Shown in pieces: positions 17,870 to 26,312 of a stretch of 35,853 bases of DNA (positions within the stretch are counted from its first letter, which is position 1; each line of letters starts with the position of its first letter). Made by a program: the position numbers and the translations under genes. Location: the NCBI RefSeq assembly GCF_902499075.1, contig NZ_CABVPP010000068.1, forward strand, positions 1 through 35,853, written 5' to 3'. The DNA is from Burkholderia pseudomultivorans. GTDB lineage: Bacteria; Pseudomonadota; Gammaproteobacteria; Burkholderiales; Burkholderiaceae. Under the pieces are notes generated by a model. It worked only from the letters and a program-made list of their open reading frames with translations, searched no databases and was not told where the DNA came from.

Positions 17870-19516
17870 TCAGCGCCCGCCCGCCTCCGCGCAGGCCGGT
17901 GCACGCCGGCCATGTCGGGCAACGCCCTCGACTTCGGCCTCGCCTACGGCCCGCGCGGAAGCATCGGCGACGACGCTCTCGGCACCGCCGTCATCCTCCG
18001 GCTGCTGCCGTCCGCCGAGAAACACGAACACGACCACCGCGCACAGCAGCGTGACGACGGCCAGCCCGATCAGCAGCCGGTCGAACGCATGCGCATAGCT
18101 CGCGAGCAGCGCCGCATGGCCGACGCCCGGCAGCGCGGCTGCCGCACCGGCAAGATCGCCGGTCGCGAGCCGTGCGGCGGCGCGTATCGTGGCGTCGGTC
18201 GCGTCCGTCGTGGCGCCTGCGCCGACCGCCTGCCGCAGCCCCGCATGCGCGAGCGCCGCGAGCACCGCGCCGACGACCGCCAGCGCGATCCCCTCGCCCG
18301 CGACGCGGGTCGTACTGAAGATCCCGGTCGCCATTCCCGCGCGCGACTTCGGCACGACGCTCACCGACAGTCCGTCCATCAGCCCCCACGGCAAGCCGGC
18401 ACCGACGCCGATCGCGAGCATCGGCGCGATCGCCGCCGGCCCCGCGCCGCCGCGCAGCGCGACGTCGAGCCAGACCAGCCCGGCCGCCGCGACGACCAGC
18501 CCGAGCCCCGAGATCAGGCCGGCCGACAGCCGGCGCGCGAGCGTCGCCGCGACGAACGGCACGACCAGCATCGGCGCGGAAATCGCGAGCATCAGCCAGC
18601 CCGCGTCGATCTCGCTGAAGCCGTCGATGCCGATGAAGCGCAGCGGCAGCACGACCAGCAGCACGATGTAGCAGCAGCAGGTCGACACCGGCAGCACCTG
18701 CACGCCGACGAAGCGCGCGATGCGGAACAGCGACAGGTCGAGCATCGGCCGCGCGACGCGCGTCTCGATCGCGATGAATGCGAGCGCGCCGAGCGCCGCG
18801 CCGGCCAGCAGTGCGATCACGAGCGGATCGGTCCAGCCGCGCGCGGGCGCGTCGATCACGCCGAACGTGAACAGCGTCAGCGCGGCGGTGAACGCGACCG
18901 TGCCGGGCCAGTCGAGCCCGGTCGCGTGCGGGTCGCGCGACTCTTGCAGGCGCGGCAGCCCGAACGCAAGCGACAGCGCGCCCGCGACCGCGCCGGTCAC
19001 GAAAATCGCGCGCCAGCCGCCGTGCTCGATCAGGCAGCCGGCGATCACGGGCCCGAACGCGAGCCCGACGCCGAACGTCGTGCCGAGCAGGCTGAACGCA
19101 CGCGTGCGCGCCGCGCCGTCGAACTCCTGCGCGAGCGCGGCGGTGCCGCCCGCGAGCGCCGCGGCCGCCGCGAGCCCCTGCGCGGCGCGCAGCAGGTCGA
19201 GCACGAGGATCGACGGCGCGAACGCGAGCGCGACCGACGTCAGCGTGAAGCCGCCGACGCCGATCGCGAACACGCGCTTGCGGCCGAACTGGTCGGCCAG
19301 CGCGCCGGCCGCCATCAGGAAGCTGCCGAACGCGAGCATGAACGCATTGGTGATCCAGTTCATCGCGACCGGGCCGCCGTGCAGCGCGCGACCGATCGCG
19401 GGCGTCGCGACCGCGCCGCCGGAAAAGGACAGCGGTAGCGCGACGGCAGCCATGCAGACGGCGGCCAGCACGAACCTGCGCCGGCGCGCCGCAACGGCGG
19501 AAAACGGGTGATCCAT
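17870..19516 (-). CDS. MFS transporter, DHA2 type (multidrug efflux-like)
   Basis: A 548-residue inner-membrane transporter of the major facilitator superfamily. It has about 14 hydrophobic segments, fitting the DHA2 (14-TMS) drug:H+ antiporter group. The loop 2-3 motif ADQFGRKRVFAIG and the early RRFVLAAVCMAAVALPLSFSG are typical. The last 45 or so residues after FVFLGGRQQ form a hydrophilic acidic tail. ATG 19516 is preferred to ATG 19519 because AGGAG lies 5 bases before it rather than 2. A divergent LysR gene with an operator pair in the shared promoter indicates control by that regulator. The substrate is unknown, and a link to ethanolamine is not supported. Confidence 0.88.
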   Translation of the reverse strand: MDHPFSAVAARRRRFVLAAVCMAAVALPLSFSGGAVATPAIGRALHGGPVAMNWITNAFMLAFGSFLMAAGALADQFGRKRVFAIGVGGFTLTSVALAFAPSILVLDLLRAAQGLAAAAALAGGTAALAQEFDGAARTRAFSLLGTTFGVGLAFGPVIAGCLIEHGGWRAIFVTGAVAGALSLAFGLPRLQESRDPHATGLDWPGTVAFTAALTLFTFGVIDAPARGWTDPLVIALLAGAALGALAFIAIETRVARPMLDLSLFRIARFVGVQVLPVSTCCCYIVLLVVLPLRFIGIDGFSEIDAGWLMLAISAPMLVVPFVAATLARRLSAGLISGLGLVVAAAGLVWLDVALRGGAGPAAIAPMLAIGVGAGLPWGLMDGLSVSVVPKSRAGMATGIFSTTRVAGEGIALAVVGAVLAALAHAGLRQAVGAGATTDATDATIRAAARLATGDLAGAAAALPGVGHAALLASYAHAFDRLLIGLAVVTLLCAVVVFVFLGGRQQPEDDGGAESVVADASARAVGEAEVEGVARHGRRAPACAEAGGR

Positions 19517-19568
19517 CATCGCTCCTTGTAAGGCCGGCGCCTACGCGCCATACGAGCGACACAAGATA

Positions 19569-19619
19569 AATCCGATTCAATCGCGGAAAAACCCGCTCGA
19601 AATCCGGATATAGCGGATT
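19569..19619. promoter_or_regulatory. Double operator between MFS and LysR genes
   Basis: A perfect inverted repeat, AATCCG (19601-19606), 7 bases, CGGATT (19614-19619). A degenerate copy, AATCCG (19569-19574), 7 bases, CGCGGA (19582-19587), lies 32 bases away, which is three helical turns. The arrangement suits a LysR tetramer binding a strong recognition site and a weaker activation site. Confidence 0.7.
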
Positions 19620-19662
19620 AAAATTCCGTAATTACCCTCAACGCATCCCCATATCCCTGTCG

Positions 19663-20547
19663 ATGGACAACCTGAACGGCATCGTCGCGTTCGTCCGCAC
19701 CGCGGAAGCGCTCAGCTTCGTCGCGGCCGGCCGCGCGCTCGGCATCTCGGCATCGGCGGTCGGCAAGACGATCGCGCGGCTCGAGCAGTCGCTCGGCGTG
19801 CGCCTGTTCAACCGCACGACGCGGCGCGTGACGCTGACCGACGAAGGGCGGCACTTCTACGAACGCTGTCAGCGCATCCTCGAGGATTTCCGCGATGCGG
19901 AGGCGACCGTGAGCGCGTCCGCGCAGCGCCCGCGCGGCAAGCTGCGCGTGAGCCTGCCGGTGATCGGCTACCGGTTCCTGCTGCCGGTGCTGCCCGAATT
20001 CAGGGCGCGCTACCCGGACGTCGAGCTCGATCTCGATTTCAACGACCGGATGGTCGACGTCGTCGAAGGCGGCTTCGACGCGGTGATCCGCAGCGGCCCG
20101 CTGTCGGATTCGAGCCTGATGTCGCGGCGGCTCGGCCCGTTCGGGTTCGTGCTGTGCGCGACGCCCGCGTATCTCGCGCGGGCCGGCACGCCGCGCACGC
20201 CGCGCGAGCTGGCCGCGCACGATTGCGTGCGCTACTGCTTCCCGACCACCGGCAAGCTGCAGGACTGGGCGCTCGCGGCCGACGACGGCACGCCGCTGAA
20301 GCTGCGCACCGCGATGACCTGCAACAACATGGAGGCGCTGCGCGGCGCGGTGCTCGCCGGGCTCGGCATCGGCTACATGCCGGACTTCCTCGCGCGCGAC
20401 GCGCTCGAGCAGCGCGCACTCGTCACCGTGCTCGACGAGTACCGGATCGCGCCCGGACAGTTCTCGATCGTGTGGCCGTCGAGCCGGCAGCTGTCGCCGA
20501 AGCTGCGCGTGTTCGTCGATTTTCTGTGCGAGCGGCTGTTCCGGTAG
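19663..20547 (+). CDS. LysR-family transcriptional regulator
   Basis: A 294-residue LysR regulator. The N-terminal winged helix-turn-helix spans residues 1-60 (FVRTAEALSFVAAGRALGISASAVGKTIARLEQSLGVRLFNRTTRRVTLT). The periplasmic-binding-protein-like effector domain spans about 90-290. It belongs to the DsdC/AaeR-like subgroup that often represses adjacent efflux genes. The start at ATG 19663 matches the family N-terminus. It is divergent from the MFS gene across a region with two AATCCG-based dyads, so it probably controls that transporter and itself. The effector is unknown. Confidence 0.92.
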   Translation: MDNLNGIVAFVRTAEALSFVAAGRALGISASAVGKTIARLEQSLGVRLFNRTTRRVTLTDEGRHFYERCQRILEDFRDAEATVSASAQRPRGKLRVSLPVIGYRFLLPVLPEFRARYPDVELDLDFNDRMVDVVEGGFDAVIRSGPLSDSSLMSRRLGPFGFVLCATPAYLARAGTPRTPRELAAHDCVRYCFPTTGKLQDWALAADDGTPLKLRTAMTCNNMEALRGAVLAGLGIGYMPDFLARDALEQRALVTVLDEYRIAPGQFSIVWPSSRQLSPKLRVFVDFLCERLFR

Positions 20548-20690
20548 CGACCGGGCACTGCGCGAGCGAGCGCGAGCGCGAGCGTGGCGCACGGCAAGGC
20601 CGGCCGCGCCGCACGCTCGCACCGACACAGCCGCGACGGGCTGTCCGGCCGCTGCGGGCAAGCCGACCACCGCCGCGCGCCCCCCGGTCG

Positions 20691-21497
20691 CTACCCGGTC
20701 GTCACCCCCGCCGAGATCCGTTCGGCCGGCGCGCCCGGCAGCAGCGCGTCGCTGTCGTCCTTGAGCCCGACGCCCGTGAGCCCGAGCCGGCGCGCATGCG
20801 TGAGCAGGTAGTGCAGCTTGTGCGCAGCCGCGTCGTGCGGCAGCCCTTCGGGCCGCACGTTCGAGATGCAGTTGCGCAGCGCGTCGTGGCAGCCGACCTT
20901 CGGCGCCCACGTCAGGTACACGCCGAGGCTGTCCGGCGAACTGAGCCCCGGCCGCTCGCCGATCAGCATCGCGACGGCCTTCGCGCGCAGCAGCTCGCCG
21001 ATCTCGTCGCCGAGCGCGACGCGCGCCTGCTTCGCGACCACCACCGGGCCGATCCGCCAGCCGTCCGCGTCGAGCCGCGGCCGCACCGCCTGCAGCAGCG
21101 GCAGCGCCTGCTTCGCGGCCGCGAACGCCGACAGGCCGTCGCCGACCACGAACACCAGGTCGGGCGCGTCGTCGAGCGCCGCGCCGTAGCCGGCCAGCAG
21201 CCCGCGGCTGTCGTCCGACAGCTTGCGGCCGAGATCGGGCCGGCGCAGATAGTGGTCGCGATCCGGCGCGGCGCTCTGCACGCCGAGCGTCGGCAGCAGG
21301 CCGGCCGCCTCAATCTCGCGACGCAGCGCGTCCGCGTCGAGCGGCTGGTGCACCGCGTCGCGCGCCTGCGCGTGCGACAGGTTGAACGCGAGCAGCGGCG
21401 CGGTCGGCAGGCTGTTGCCCGCGCGACCGAGCGCGATCCGCGCATTCGTGAACGCCTTCAGCTCGCCCCACGGGTTCCGTTCGACGGCATCGCTCAT
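20691..21497 (-). CDS. eutC: Ethanolamine ammonia-lyase small subunit
   Basis: EutC, 268 residues, the small subunit that with EutB forms adenosylcobalamin-dependent ethanolamine ammonia-lyase, splitting ethanolamine to acetaldehyde and ammonia. Typical segments are FTNARIALGRAGNSLPTAPLLAFNLSHAQARDAVH near the N-terminus, VFVVGDGLSAFA in the middle, and LIGERPGLSSPDSLGVYLTW with CISNVRPEGL near the end. The ATG at 21497 overlaps the eutB stop (ATGA), so subunit synthesis is coupled. Length is slightly below enteric EutC (about 295) because the N-terminal extension is short. Confidence 0.96.
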   Translation of the reverse strand: MSDAVERNPWGELKAFTNARIALGRAGNSLPTAPLLAFNLSHAQARDAVHQPLDADALRREIEAAGLLPTLGVQSAAPDRDHYLRRPDLGRKLSDDSRGLLAGYGAALDDAPDLVFVVGDGLSAFAAAKQALPLLQAVRPRLDADGWRIGPVVVAKQARVALGDEIGELLRAKAVAMLIGERPGLSSPDSLGVYLTWAPKVGCHDALRNCISNVRPEGLPHDAAAHKLHYLLTHARRLGLTGVGLKDDSDALLPGAPAERISAGVTTG

Positions 21498-22891
21498 GCT
21501 GACAGCCCCATCCAGTCGTTCGCGCCCGCGAGCAGCGGCACGCGGGACGTCGCGGCGCGCAGCGCGCCGTGCGCGTCGGCGATCTCCATCGCCTCCAGCC
21601 ATTCCTCGAACTCGGGCGCGCGGCGCAGCCCGAGCACTTCGCGCACGTACAGCTGATCGTGGAACGACGTGCTCTGGTAGTTCAGCATCACGTCGTCGGC
21701 GCCCGGAATCCCCATGATGAAGTTGATGCCCGCCGCGCCGAGCAGCGTCAGCAGCGTATCCATGTCGTCCTGGTCGGCCTCCGCATGGTTCGTGTAGCAG
21801 ATGTCGCAGCCCATCGGCACGCCGAGCAGCTTGCCGCAGAAGTGATCCTCGAGCCCCGCGCGGATGATCTGCTTGCCGTCGTACAGGTATTCGGGGCCGA
21901 TGAAGCCGACCACCGTGTTCACGAGGAACGGCTCGAACTTGCGCGCGACCGCGTACGCGCGCACCTCGCAGGTCTGCTGGTCGACGCCGTGATGCGCGTT
22001 CGCGGACAGCGCGCTGCCCTGCCCGGTCTCGAAGTACATCAGGTTGTCGCCGACCGTGCCGCGCTTGAGCGACAACGCGGCCTCGCGCGCTTCGGCGAGC
22101 AGCGCGAGCGAGATCCCGAAGCTCGCGTTCGCCTTCTCGGTGCCGGCGATCGACTGGAACACGAGGTCGACCGGCGCGCCCTTGTCGATCGCCGCGATCG
22201 TGTTGGTCACGTGCGTCAGCACGCAGGATTGCGTCGGCACGCGATAGCGTTCGCGGAACGCGTCGATCATCGCCAGCAGCCTGACGATCGCCGCGAGGCT
22301 GTCGGTGGCCGGGTTGATGCCGATCATCGCGTCGCCGCAGCCGTACATCAGCCCGTCGAGCATCGACGCGGCGATCCCCTTCACGTCGTCGGTCGGGTGG
22401 TTCGGCTGCAGCCGCACCGACATCCGGCCCGGCAGCCCGACCGTGTTGCGAAAGCGCGTGACGACGCGGCGCTTGCGCGCGGCCGCGATCAGGTCCTGGT
22501 TGCGCATCAGCTTCGATACCGCCGCGACCATCTCCGGCGTGAGGCCCGGCGCGATGCGCTCGAGCGCCGCGCCGTCGGCCGCGGGCGACAGCAGCCAGTT
22601 GCGGAAATCGCCGACGGTCAGGTGCGAGATGTCCGCGAACGCGGCCGCGTCGTGATCGTCGACGATCAGCCGCGTGACCTCGTCGTCCTCGTACGGGATC
22701 AGCGCTTCGTTCAGGAATGCGCGCAGCGGCACGGCCGCCAGTGCGATCTTCGCGGCGACGCGCTCCTCCTCGCTCGCCGCCGCGACGCCGGCGAGCTGGT
22801 CGCCGGAGCGCAGCGGGCTCGCCTTCGCGAGCAGCGTCTTCAGGTCCGCGAAACGGTACGTGCGCGGGCCGATCGTCTCCGTGTAGGACAT
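21494..22891 (-). CDS. eutB: Ethanolamine ammonia-lyase large subunit
   Basis: EutB, 465 residues, the catalytic TIM-barrel subunit of B12-dependent ethanolamine ammonia-lyase. It begins YTETIGPRTYRFADLKTLLAKASPLRSGDQLAGVAA. It contains the family segments RFRNTVGLPGRMSVRLQPNHPTDD, FQSIAGTEKANASFGI and FETGQGSALSANAHHGVDQQTCEARA-like sequence (here CEVRA). The ATG at 22891 follows GGAGA. The gene lies downstream of the permease but is separated from it by a likely intrinsic terminator. No EutA reactivase, EutT adenosyltransferase or shell proteins are present, so this is the short, non-compartment pathway. Confidence 0.97.
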   Translation of the reverse strand: MSYTETIGPRTYRFADLKTLLAKASPLRSGDQLAGVAAASEEERVAAKIALAAVPLRAFLNEALIPYEDDEVTRLIVDDHDAAAFADISHLTVGDFRNWLLSPAADGAALERIAPGLTPEMVAAVSKLMRNQDLIAAARKRRVVTRFRNTVGLPGRMSVRLQPNHPTDDVKGIAASMLDGLMYGCGDAMIGINPATDSLAAIVRLLAMIDAFRERYRVPTQSCVLTHVTNTIAAIDKGAPVDLVFQSIAGTEKANASFGISLALLAEAREAALSLKRGTVGDNLMYFETGQGSALSANAHHGVDQQTCEVRAYAVARKFEPFLVNTVVGFIGPEYLYDGKQIIRAGLEDHFCGKLLGVPMGCDICYTNHAEADQDDMDTLLTLLGAAGINFIMGIPGADDVMLNYQSTSFHDQLYVREVLGLRRAPEFEEWLEAMEIADAHGALRAATSRVPLLAGANDWMGLSA

Positions 22892-22910
22892 CGTGCGTGT
22901 CTCCTTGCCC

Positions 22911-22949
22911 AAAAAACCGGCGGCGCGCCCGCTGCGACCGGGCGCGCCG
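22911..22949 (-). terminator. Intrinsic terminator between permease and eutB
   Basis: A perfect 11-bp stem: CGGCGCGCCCG (22921-22931), 7-base loop, CGGGCGCGCCG (22939-22949). On the minus strand it is followed by CCGG and then TTTTTT (22916-22911). It lies 35 bases after the permease stop and only 20 bases before the eutB start, so it would lower or stop read-through into eutBC. Confidence 0.75.
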
Positions 22950-22984
22950 ATGCCGTCAGGAACGGCCGTTCGGCTTCGTCATGC

Positions 22985-24370
22985 TCAGTCCTCCAGCAGC
23001 GCGTCGGCCGGTGCGCTCGCCGCACGCTGCGCACGGGTCGCGAGGAAGTACGCGTAGCCGAGCGCGAGGAACACGACGAACACCAGCGCGACGAGGCCGT
23101 TGAAGTACACCATCGTACCGAGACAGACGAGCGCCGCAACGATCGCGAACGCCGGAAAGAACGGGTACAGCGGTGCGCGGAACGGGCGGGCCAGGTTCGG
23201 CTGCGAGCGGCGCAGCTTGAACAGCGCGGCCATGCTGACGATATACATCACGATCGCGCCGAACACCGACATCGTCACGATGTTCGCAGTCAGCGTCTGG
23301 CCGCCGAACTGGATCAGCTCGTCGCTGTAGATCGCCGCGATGCCGACCACGCCGCCCGCCAGGATCGCGCGATACGGCGTCCTGAAGCGCGGATGCACCT
23401 TCGCGAGCCATTCGGGCAGGTAGCCTTCGCGGGCCAGCGCGAAGATCTGACGCGAATAGCCGAGGATGATCCCGTGGAACGACGCGACCAGCCCGAACAG
23501 CCCGAGCCAGACCAGCATGTGCATCCAGCCGCTGTTCGCGCCGACGATGTACTTCATCGCCTGCGGCAGCGGATCGTTGATGTTCGCGAGCTTGGTCCAG
23601 TCGCCCGCGCCGCCGGCGAACACCATCACGCCGACCGCGAGCGCGACCAGCGTCAGGATCCCCGCCACATACGCGATCGGGATCGAGCGCTTCGGATTCT
23701 TCGCTTCCTCGGCGGCCATCGCGACGCCTTCGATCGCGAGGAAGAACCAGATCGCGAACGGAATCGCCGCGAACATCCCGTGGAATGCGCCGACGCTGAA
23801 ATGGTCGGCGCCGGCCCAGCCGCCCTTCACGAAGTTGCTCCACGCGAAGCCCGGCGACACGACGCCCATGAACACCAGCAGCTCGAAGATCGCGAGCAGC
23901 GTGACGACGAGTTCGAAGGTCGCCGCGATCTGCACGCCGACGATGTTCAGCGCCATGAACACGAGATACGCGCCCATCGCCGCGTGCTTCGGTTCGAGCC
24001 CCGGAAACTGCACGTGCAGGTAGGCGCCGATCGCCAGCGCGATCGCCGGCGGCGCGAACACGAATTCGACAAGCGTCGCGGCGCCCGCGAGATAGCCGCC
24101 GGCCGGGCCGAACGCGCGGCGCGCATAGGCGAACGGGCCGCCCGCGTGCGGGATCGACGTCGTCAGCTCGGTGAAACTGAAGATGAAGGTCGTATACATC
24201 GCCGCGACGAACAGTGCGGTGATCACGAAACCGAGCGTGCCGGCGCTCGCCCAGCCGTAGCTCCAGCCGAAGTATTCGCCGGAAATCACGAGGCCGACCG
24301 CGATGCCCCACAGTTGCCAGGTGCCGAGCGTCTGCTGCAGCGCGGGCTGGCCTTTCGACTCTGCTTTCAT
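22985..24370 (-). CDS. Ethanolamine permease
   Basis: A 461-residue amino acid-polyamine-organocation (APC) family permease with about 12 membrane helices. The N-terminal QTLGTWQLWGIAVGLVISGEYFGWSYGWASAGTLGF is characteristic of ethanolamine permease (Eat). The following FSFTELTTSIPHAGGPFAYARRAFGP is the conserved APC loop after TMS2-3. The start at 24370 follows AGGAGAG. It would import ethanolamine across the inner membrane for EutBC directly downstream. A possible promoter with an overlapping TTCGA-N7-TCGAA dyad lies upstream at 24434-24463. Confidence 0.93.
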   Translation of the reverse strand: MKAESKGQPALQQTLGTWQLWGIAVGLVISGEYFGWSYGWASAGTLGFVITALFVAAMYTTFIFSFTELTTSIPHAGGPFAYARRAFGPAGGYLAGAATLVEFVFAPPAIALAIGAYLHVQFPGLEPKHAAMGAYLVFMALNIVGVQIAATFELVVTLLAIFELLVFMGVVSPGFAWSNFVKGGWAGADHFSVGAFHGMFAAIPFAIWFFLAIEGVAMAAEEAKNPKRSIPIAYVAGILTLVALAVGVMVFAGGAGDWTKLANINDPLPQAMKYIVGANSGWMHMLVWLGLFGLVASFHGIILGYSRQIFALAREGYLPEWLAKVHPRFRTPYRAILAGGVVGIAAIYSDELIQFGGQTLTANIVTMSVFGAIVMYIVSMAALFKLRRSQPNLARPFRAPLYPFFPAFAIVAALVCLGTMVYFNGLVALVFVVFLALGYAYFLATRAQRAASAPADALLED

Positions 24371-24433
24371 CGGACTCTCCTCAAGAGCGCCAGACCTGCG
24401 GCCTGCGCGACTGAGAATCGATGCTAGAGAGTC

Positions 24434-24463
24434 ATTATTCGACGTGTTATCGAAATTCGGCAA
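24434..24463 (-). promoter_or_regulatory. Likely promoter and operator of the ethanolamine permease
   Basis: On the minus strand TTGCCG (24463-24458), 18 bases, AATAAT (24439-24434) gives a sigma-70-like promoter with a TSS about 55-60 bases before the gene. A perfect inverted repeat, TTCGA (24438-24442), 7 bases, TCGAA (24450-24454), overlaps the spacer and the -10 box, a position suited to repression. No sigma-54 site is visible here, unlike the other genes of the pathway. Confidence 0.45.
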
Positions 24464-24571
24464 AGACGGCGGCTGACGTTTCGCTGACGGAAACGATCGC
24501 CGCGCCTGCGACGGCAATCGCGGCGGCGCGACCCGCCGCCGCCTGCCGTGCGCGTGCGCAGCGCCTGCCGG

Positions 24572-26035
24572 TTACTGGCCGCCGCCGCGCTGGTTGAACC
24601 AGCGGTCGAGCAGCTTGCCCGCGGCCTCGCGGCCGCCGAGGCCGAACGACAGCGCGACGGCCACCGCGATCGCACCGAGCACGAGCCCGAACGCGAGCTG
24701 CACGATCTCGTTGGCGATGCCCATCGCGCGCAGCCCCATCGCGAACACGAGGCCGAGGATCGCGAACTGCGCGATGCGCGCGAACAGCACGCTGTGCTCG
24801 CGGTCGGCCTGCTCGATCACGCGGCGCGCGAGGCCGGCGAGCCAGACGCCGATCACGAGGATCACGCCGCCCGTCAGCACGTGGCCGCCGAATTCGATGA
24901 ACAGCGTGACGACGTCGCGCACCTGCGTGAAGCCGAGCCGGTTCGCGGCCTCGACCGTCGCGAACAGCATCGCGAAGAACACGATCAGCCGCGCGACCAG
25001 CACCGACGGCTGCAGCATCCCCGAGAACACGCGCTCGACGCCGAGCACGGCCGGCAGCCCGTCGACGCCGGCGGTTTCGAGCAGCTTCTGCGCGAGCGAC
25101 GCGACGAAGCGCGCGAAGTAGAACGTGACCAGCACGATCACGATCGCCGCGACGATGTCGGGCACCGCGCCGAGGAACTGGTTCAGCATGTTGGTCGCCG
25201 GCACCGAGATCGCGTCGATCTTCAGCGCGTCGAGCGCGGAGATCAGCGTCGGCACGAACACGAATACGTAGACGATGGTGCCGACGAGGCTCGACACGCG
25301 CACCGGCGTCGGGCTGTCGAGACGCTGCGTGAGGCGATCGGCGCCCGCCGCGACCAGCAGGTTCGTCACGAGACCGCGCAGCACGCGCGCGACGATCCAG
25401 CCGACGACGCCGATCACCGCGGCCGCGAACAGGTTCGGCACGATCGCGAGCAGCTTGTCGACCATCCCCTGCACGGGCGACAGCAGGCCCGACAGCGCGA
25501 ACGACGACAGGATCGCCGGCAGGAACATCAGGATCACGAGCCAGAACAGCACGTCGCCGAGATAGCCGCTCATCGGCTGCATGCCCGCGCCTTCCGACAA
25601 CTTGTCGTCGAGCCGGCTCGCCTTCAGCGCGCGGTTCGCGAGGCTGCGCAGCAGCGACGCGATCAGCCACGCGATCAGCGTCAGCGCCGCGCCGCCGATC
25701 AGGTTCGGCAGGTAGTTGACGATATGCGTGACGAGCAGCGAGAACGGATTGGACACCGCATACAGGTTGAGCACGTTGAAGATGCCCACCGCGGTGACCA
25801 GCAGGATCAGCCAGAACAGGCCGCCGGCAATAATGCGCTCGACGCATGCGCCCTGGCCGGTGCTTTCGTTGATGCGCTGGTCGACCTTCAGCGCACCGAG
25901 CAGGCGCAGCGCGCCGGCCCGCACCGCGACGGCGATCAGCCAGCCGATCACCAGGATGCCGATCGCGCCGGCGATCTTGGGCAGATATCCGCCCAGCGTG
26001 GTCTGCAGCGACGTGATGAAGCTGGAAGCATCCAT
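24572..26035 (-). CDS. MscS-related protein with conserved TM helices
   Basis: A 487-residue inner-membrane protein of the group with repeated mechanosensitive-channel transmembrane helices (Pfam TM_helix). The motif pattern LPKIAGAIGILVIGWLIAVAVR recurs as LPNLIGGAALTLIAWLIASLLR, VPNLFAAAVIGVVGWIVARVLR and VPDIVAAIVIVLVTFYFARFV. That is four internal repeats, each with the glycine-rich pore-type helix followed by an Arg. A soluble C-terminal MscS beta domain is missing, so ion conduction is unproven. ATG 26035 is chosen for its GGAG at 8-base spacing; an upstream ATG at 26074 is an alternative. It appears to be monocistronic, with an AT-rich upstream region. Confidence 0.82.
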   Translation of the reverse strand: MDASSFITSLQTTLGGYLPKIAGAIGILVIGWLIAVAVRAGALRLLGALKVDQRINESTGQGACVERIIAGGLFWLILLVTAVGIFNVLNLYAVSNPFSLLVTHIVNYLPNLIGGAALTLIAWLIASLLRSLANRALKASRLDDKLSEGAGMQPMSGYLGDVLFWLVILMFLPAILSSFALSGLLSPVQGMVDKLLAIVPNLFAAAVIGVVGWIVARVLRGLVTNLLVAAGADRLTQRLDSPTPVRVSSLVGTIVYVFVFVPTLISALDALKIDAISVPATNMLNQFLGAVPDIVAAIVIVLVTFYFARFVASLAQKLLETAGVDGLPAVLGVERVFSGMLQPSVLVARLIVFFAMLFATVEAANRLGFTQVRDVVTLFIEFGGHVLTGGVILVIGVWLAGLARRVIEQADREHSVLFARIAQFAILGLVFAMGLRAMGIANEIVQLAFGLVLGAIAVAVALSFGLGGREAAGKLLDRWFNQRGGGQ

Positions 26036-26312
26036 TTCTTCTTCTCCCGAAAACGTGGTGTTGCGATTGAACATCGACGAACTACCTGCGTACTTCGAAA
26101 AAGCCTGCTGCTCCGTCCGAGCAACTTACCCGAGAAAAATGACGCGATCACCCGATTTCACCGTCTTTTAACTTTAGTCATCAATCGCGCGGTACGAGAC
26201 CCATTTTCGGCGAAATAAAAAGGGGCGGTTCGAGCGGGGCGCTACGCATTTCAGCAAGATTTGTCCAGTCGCACCTTGCTAACGTGGCCTCCACTCTTGC
26301 CGAGGCGCAACG
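26036..26312. other. Divergent intergenic region, AT-rich
   Basis: A 277-base region between the MscS-related gene (leftward) and the AraC/GyrI-like regulator (rightward). It contains A/T-rich stretches around 26155-26225 that stand out from the flanking DNA and probably contain both promoters. I could not assign -35/-10 boxes with confidence, nor a dyad clear enough to call an operator. Confidence 0.5.

Noticed and set aside
24520-24539. GCGGCGG/CCGCCGC hairpin upstream of the permease and after the MscS-related gene
   Set aside because: Short GC-only stem without a T-run, expected often by chance at this GC content.
21569-26218. Very long plus-strand frames opposite eutB, the permease and the MscS-related gene
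   Set aside because: Arg/Asp/His-rich antisense translations with no recognisable domain; the minus-strand genes explain the region.
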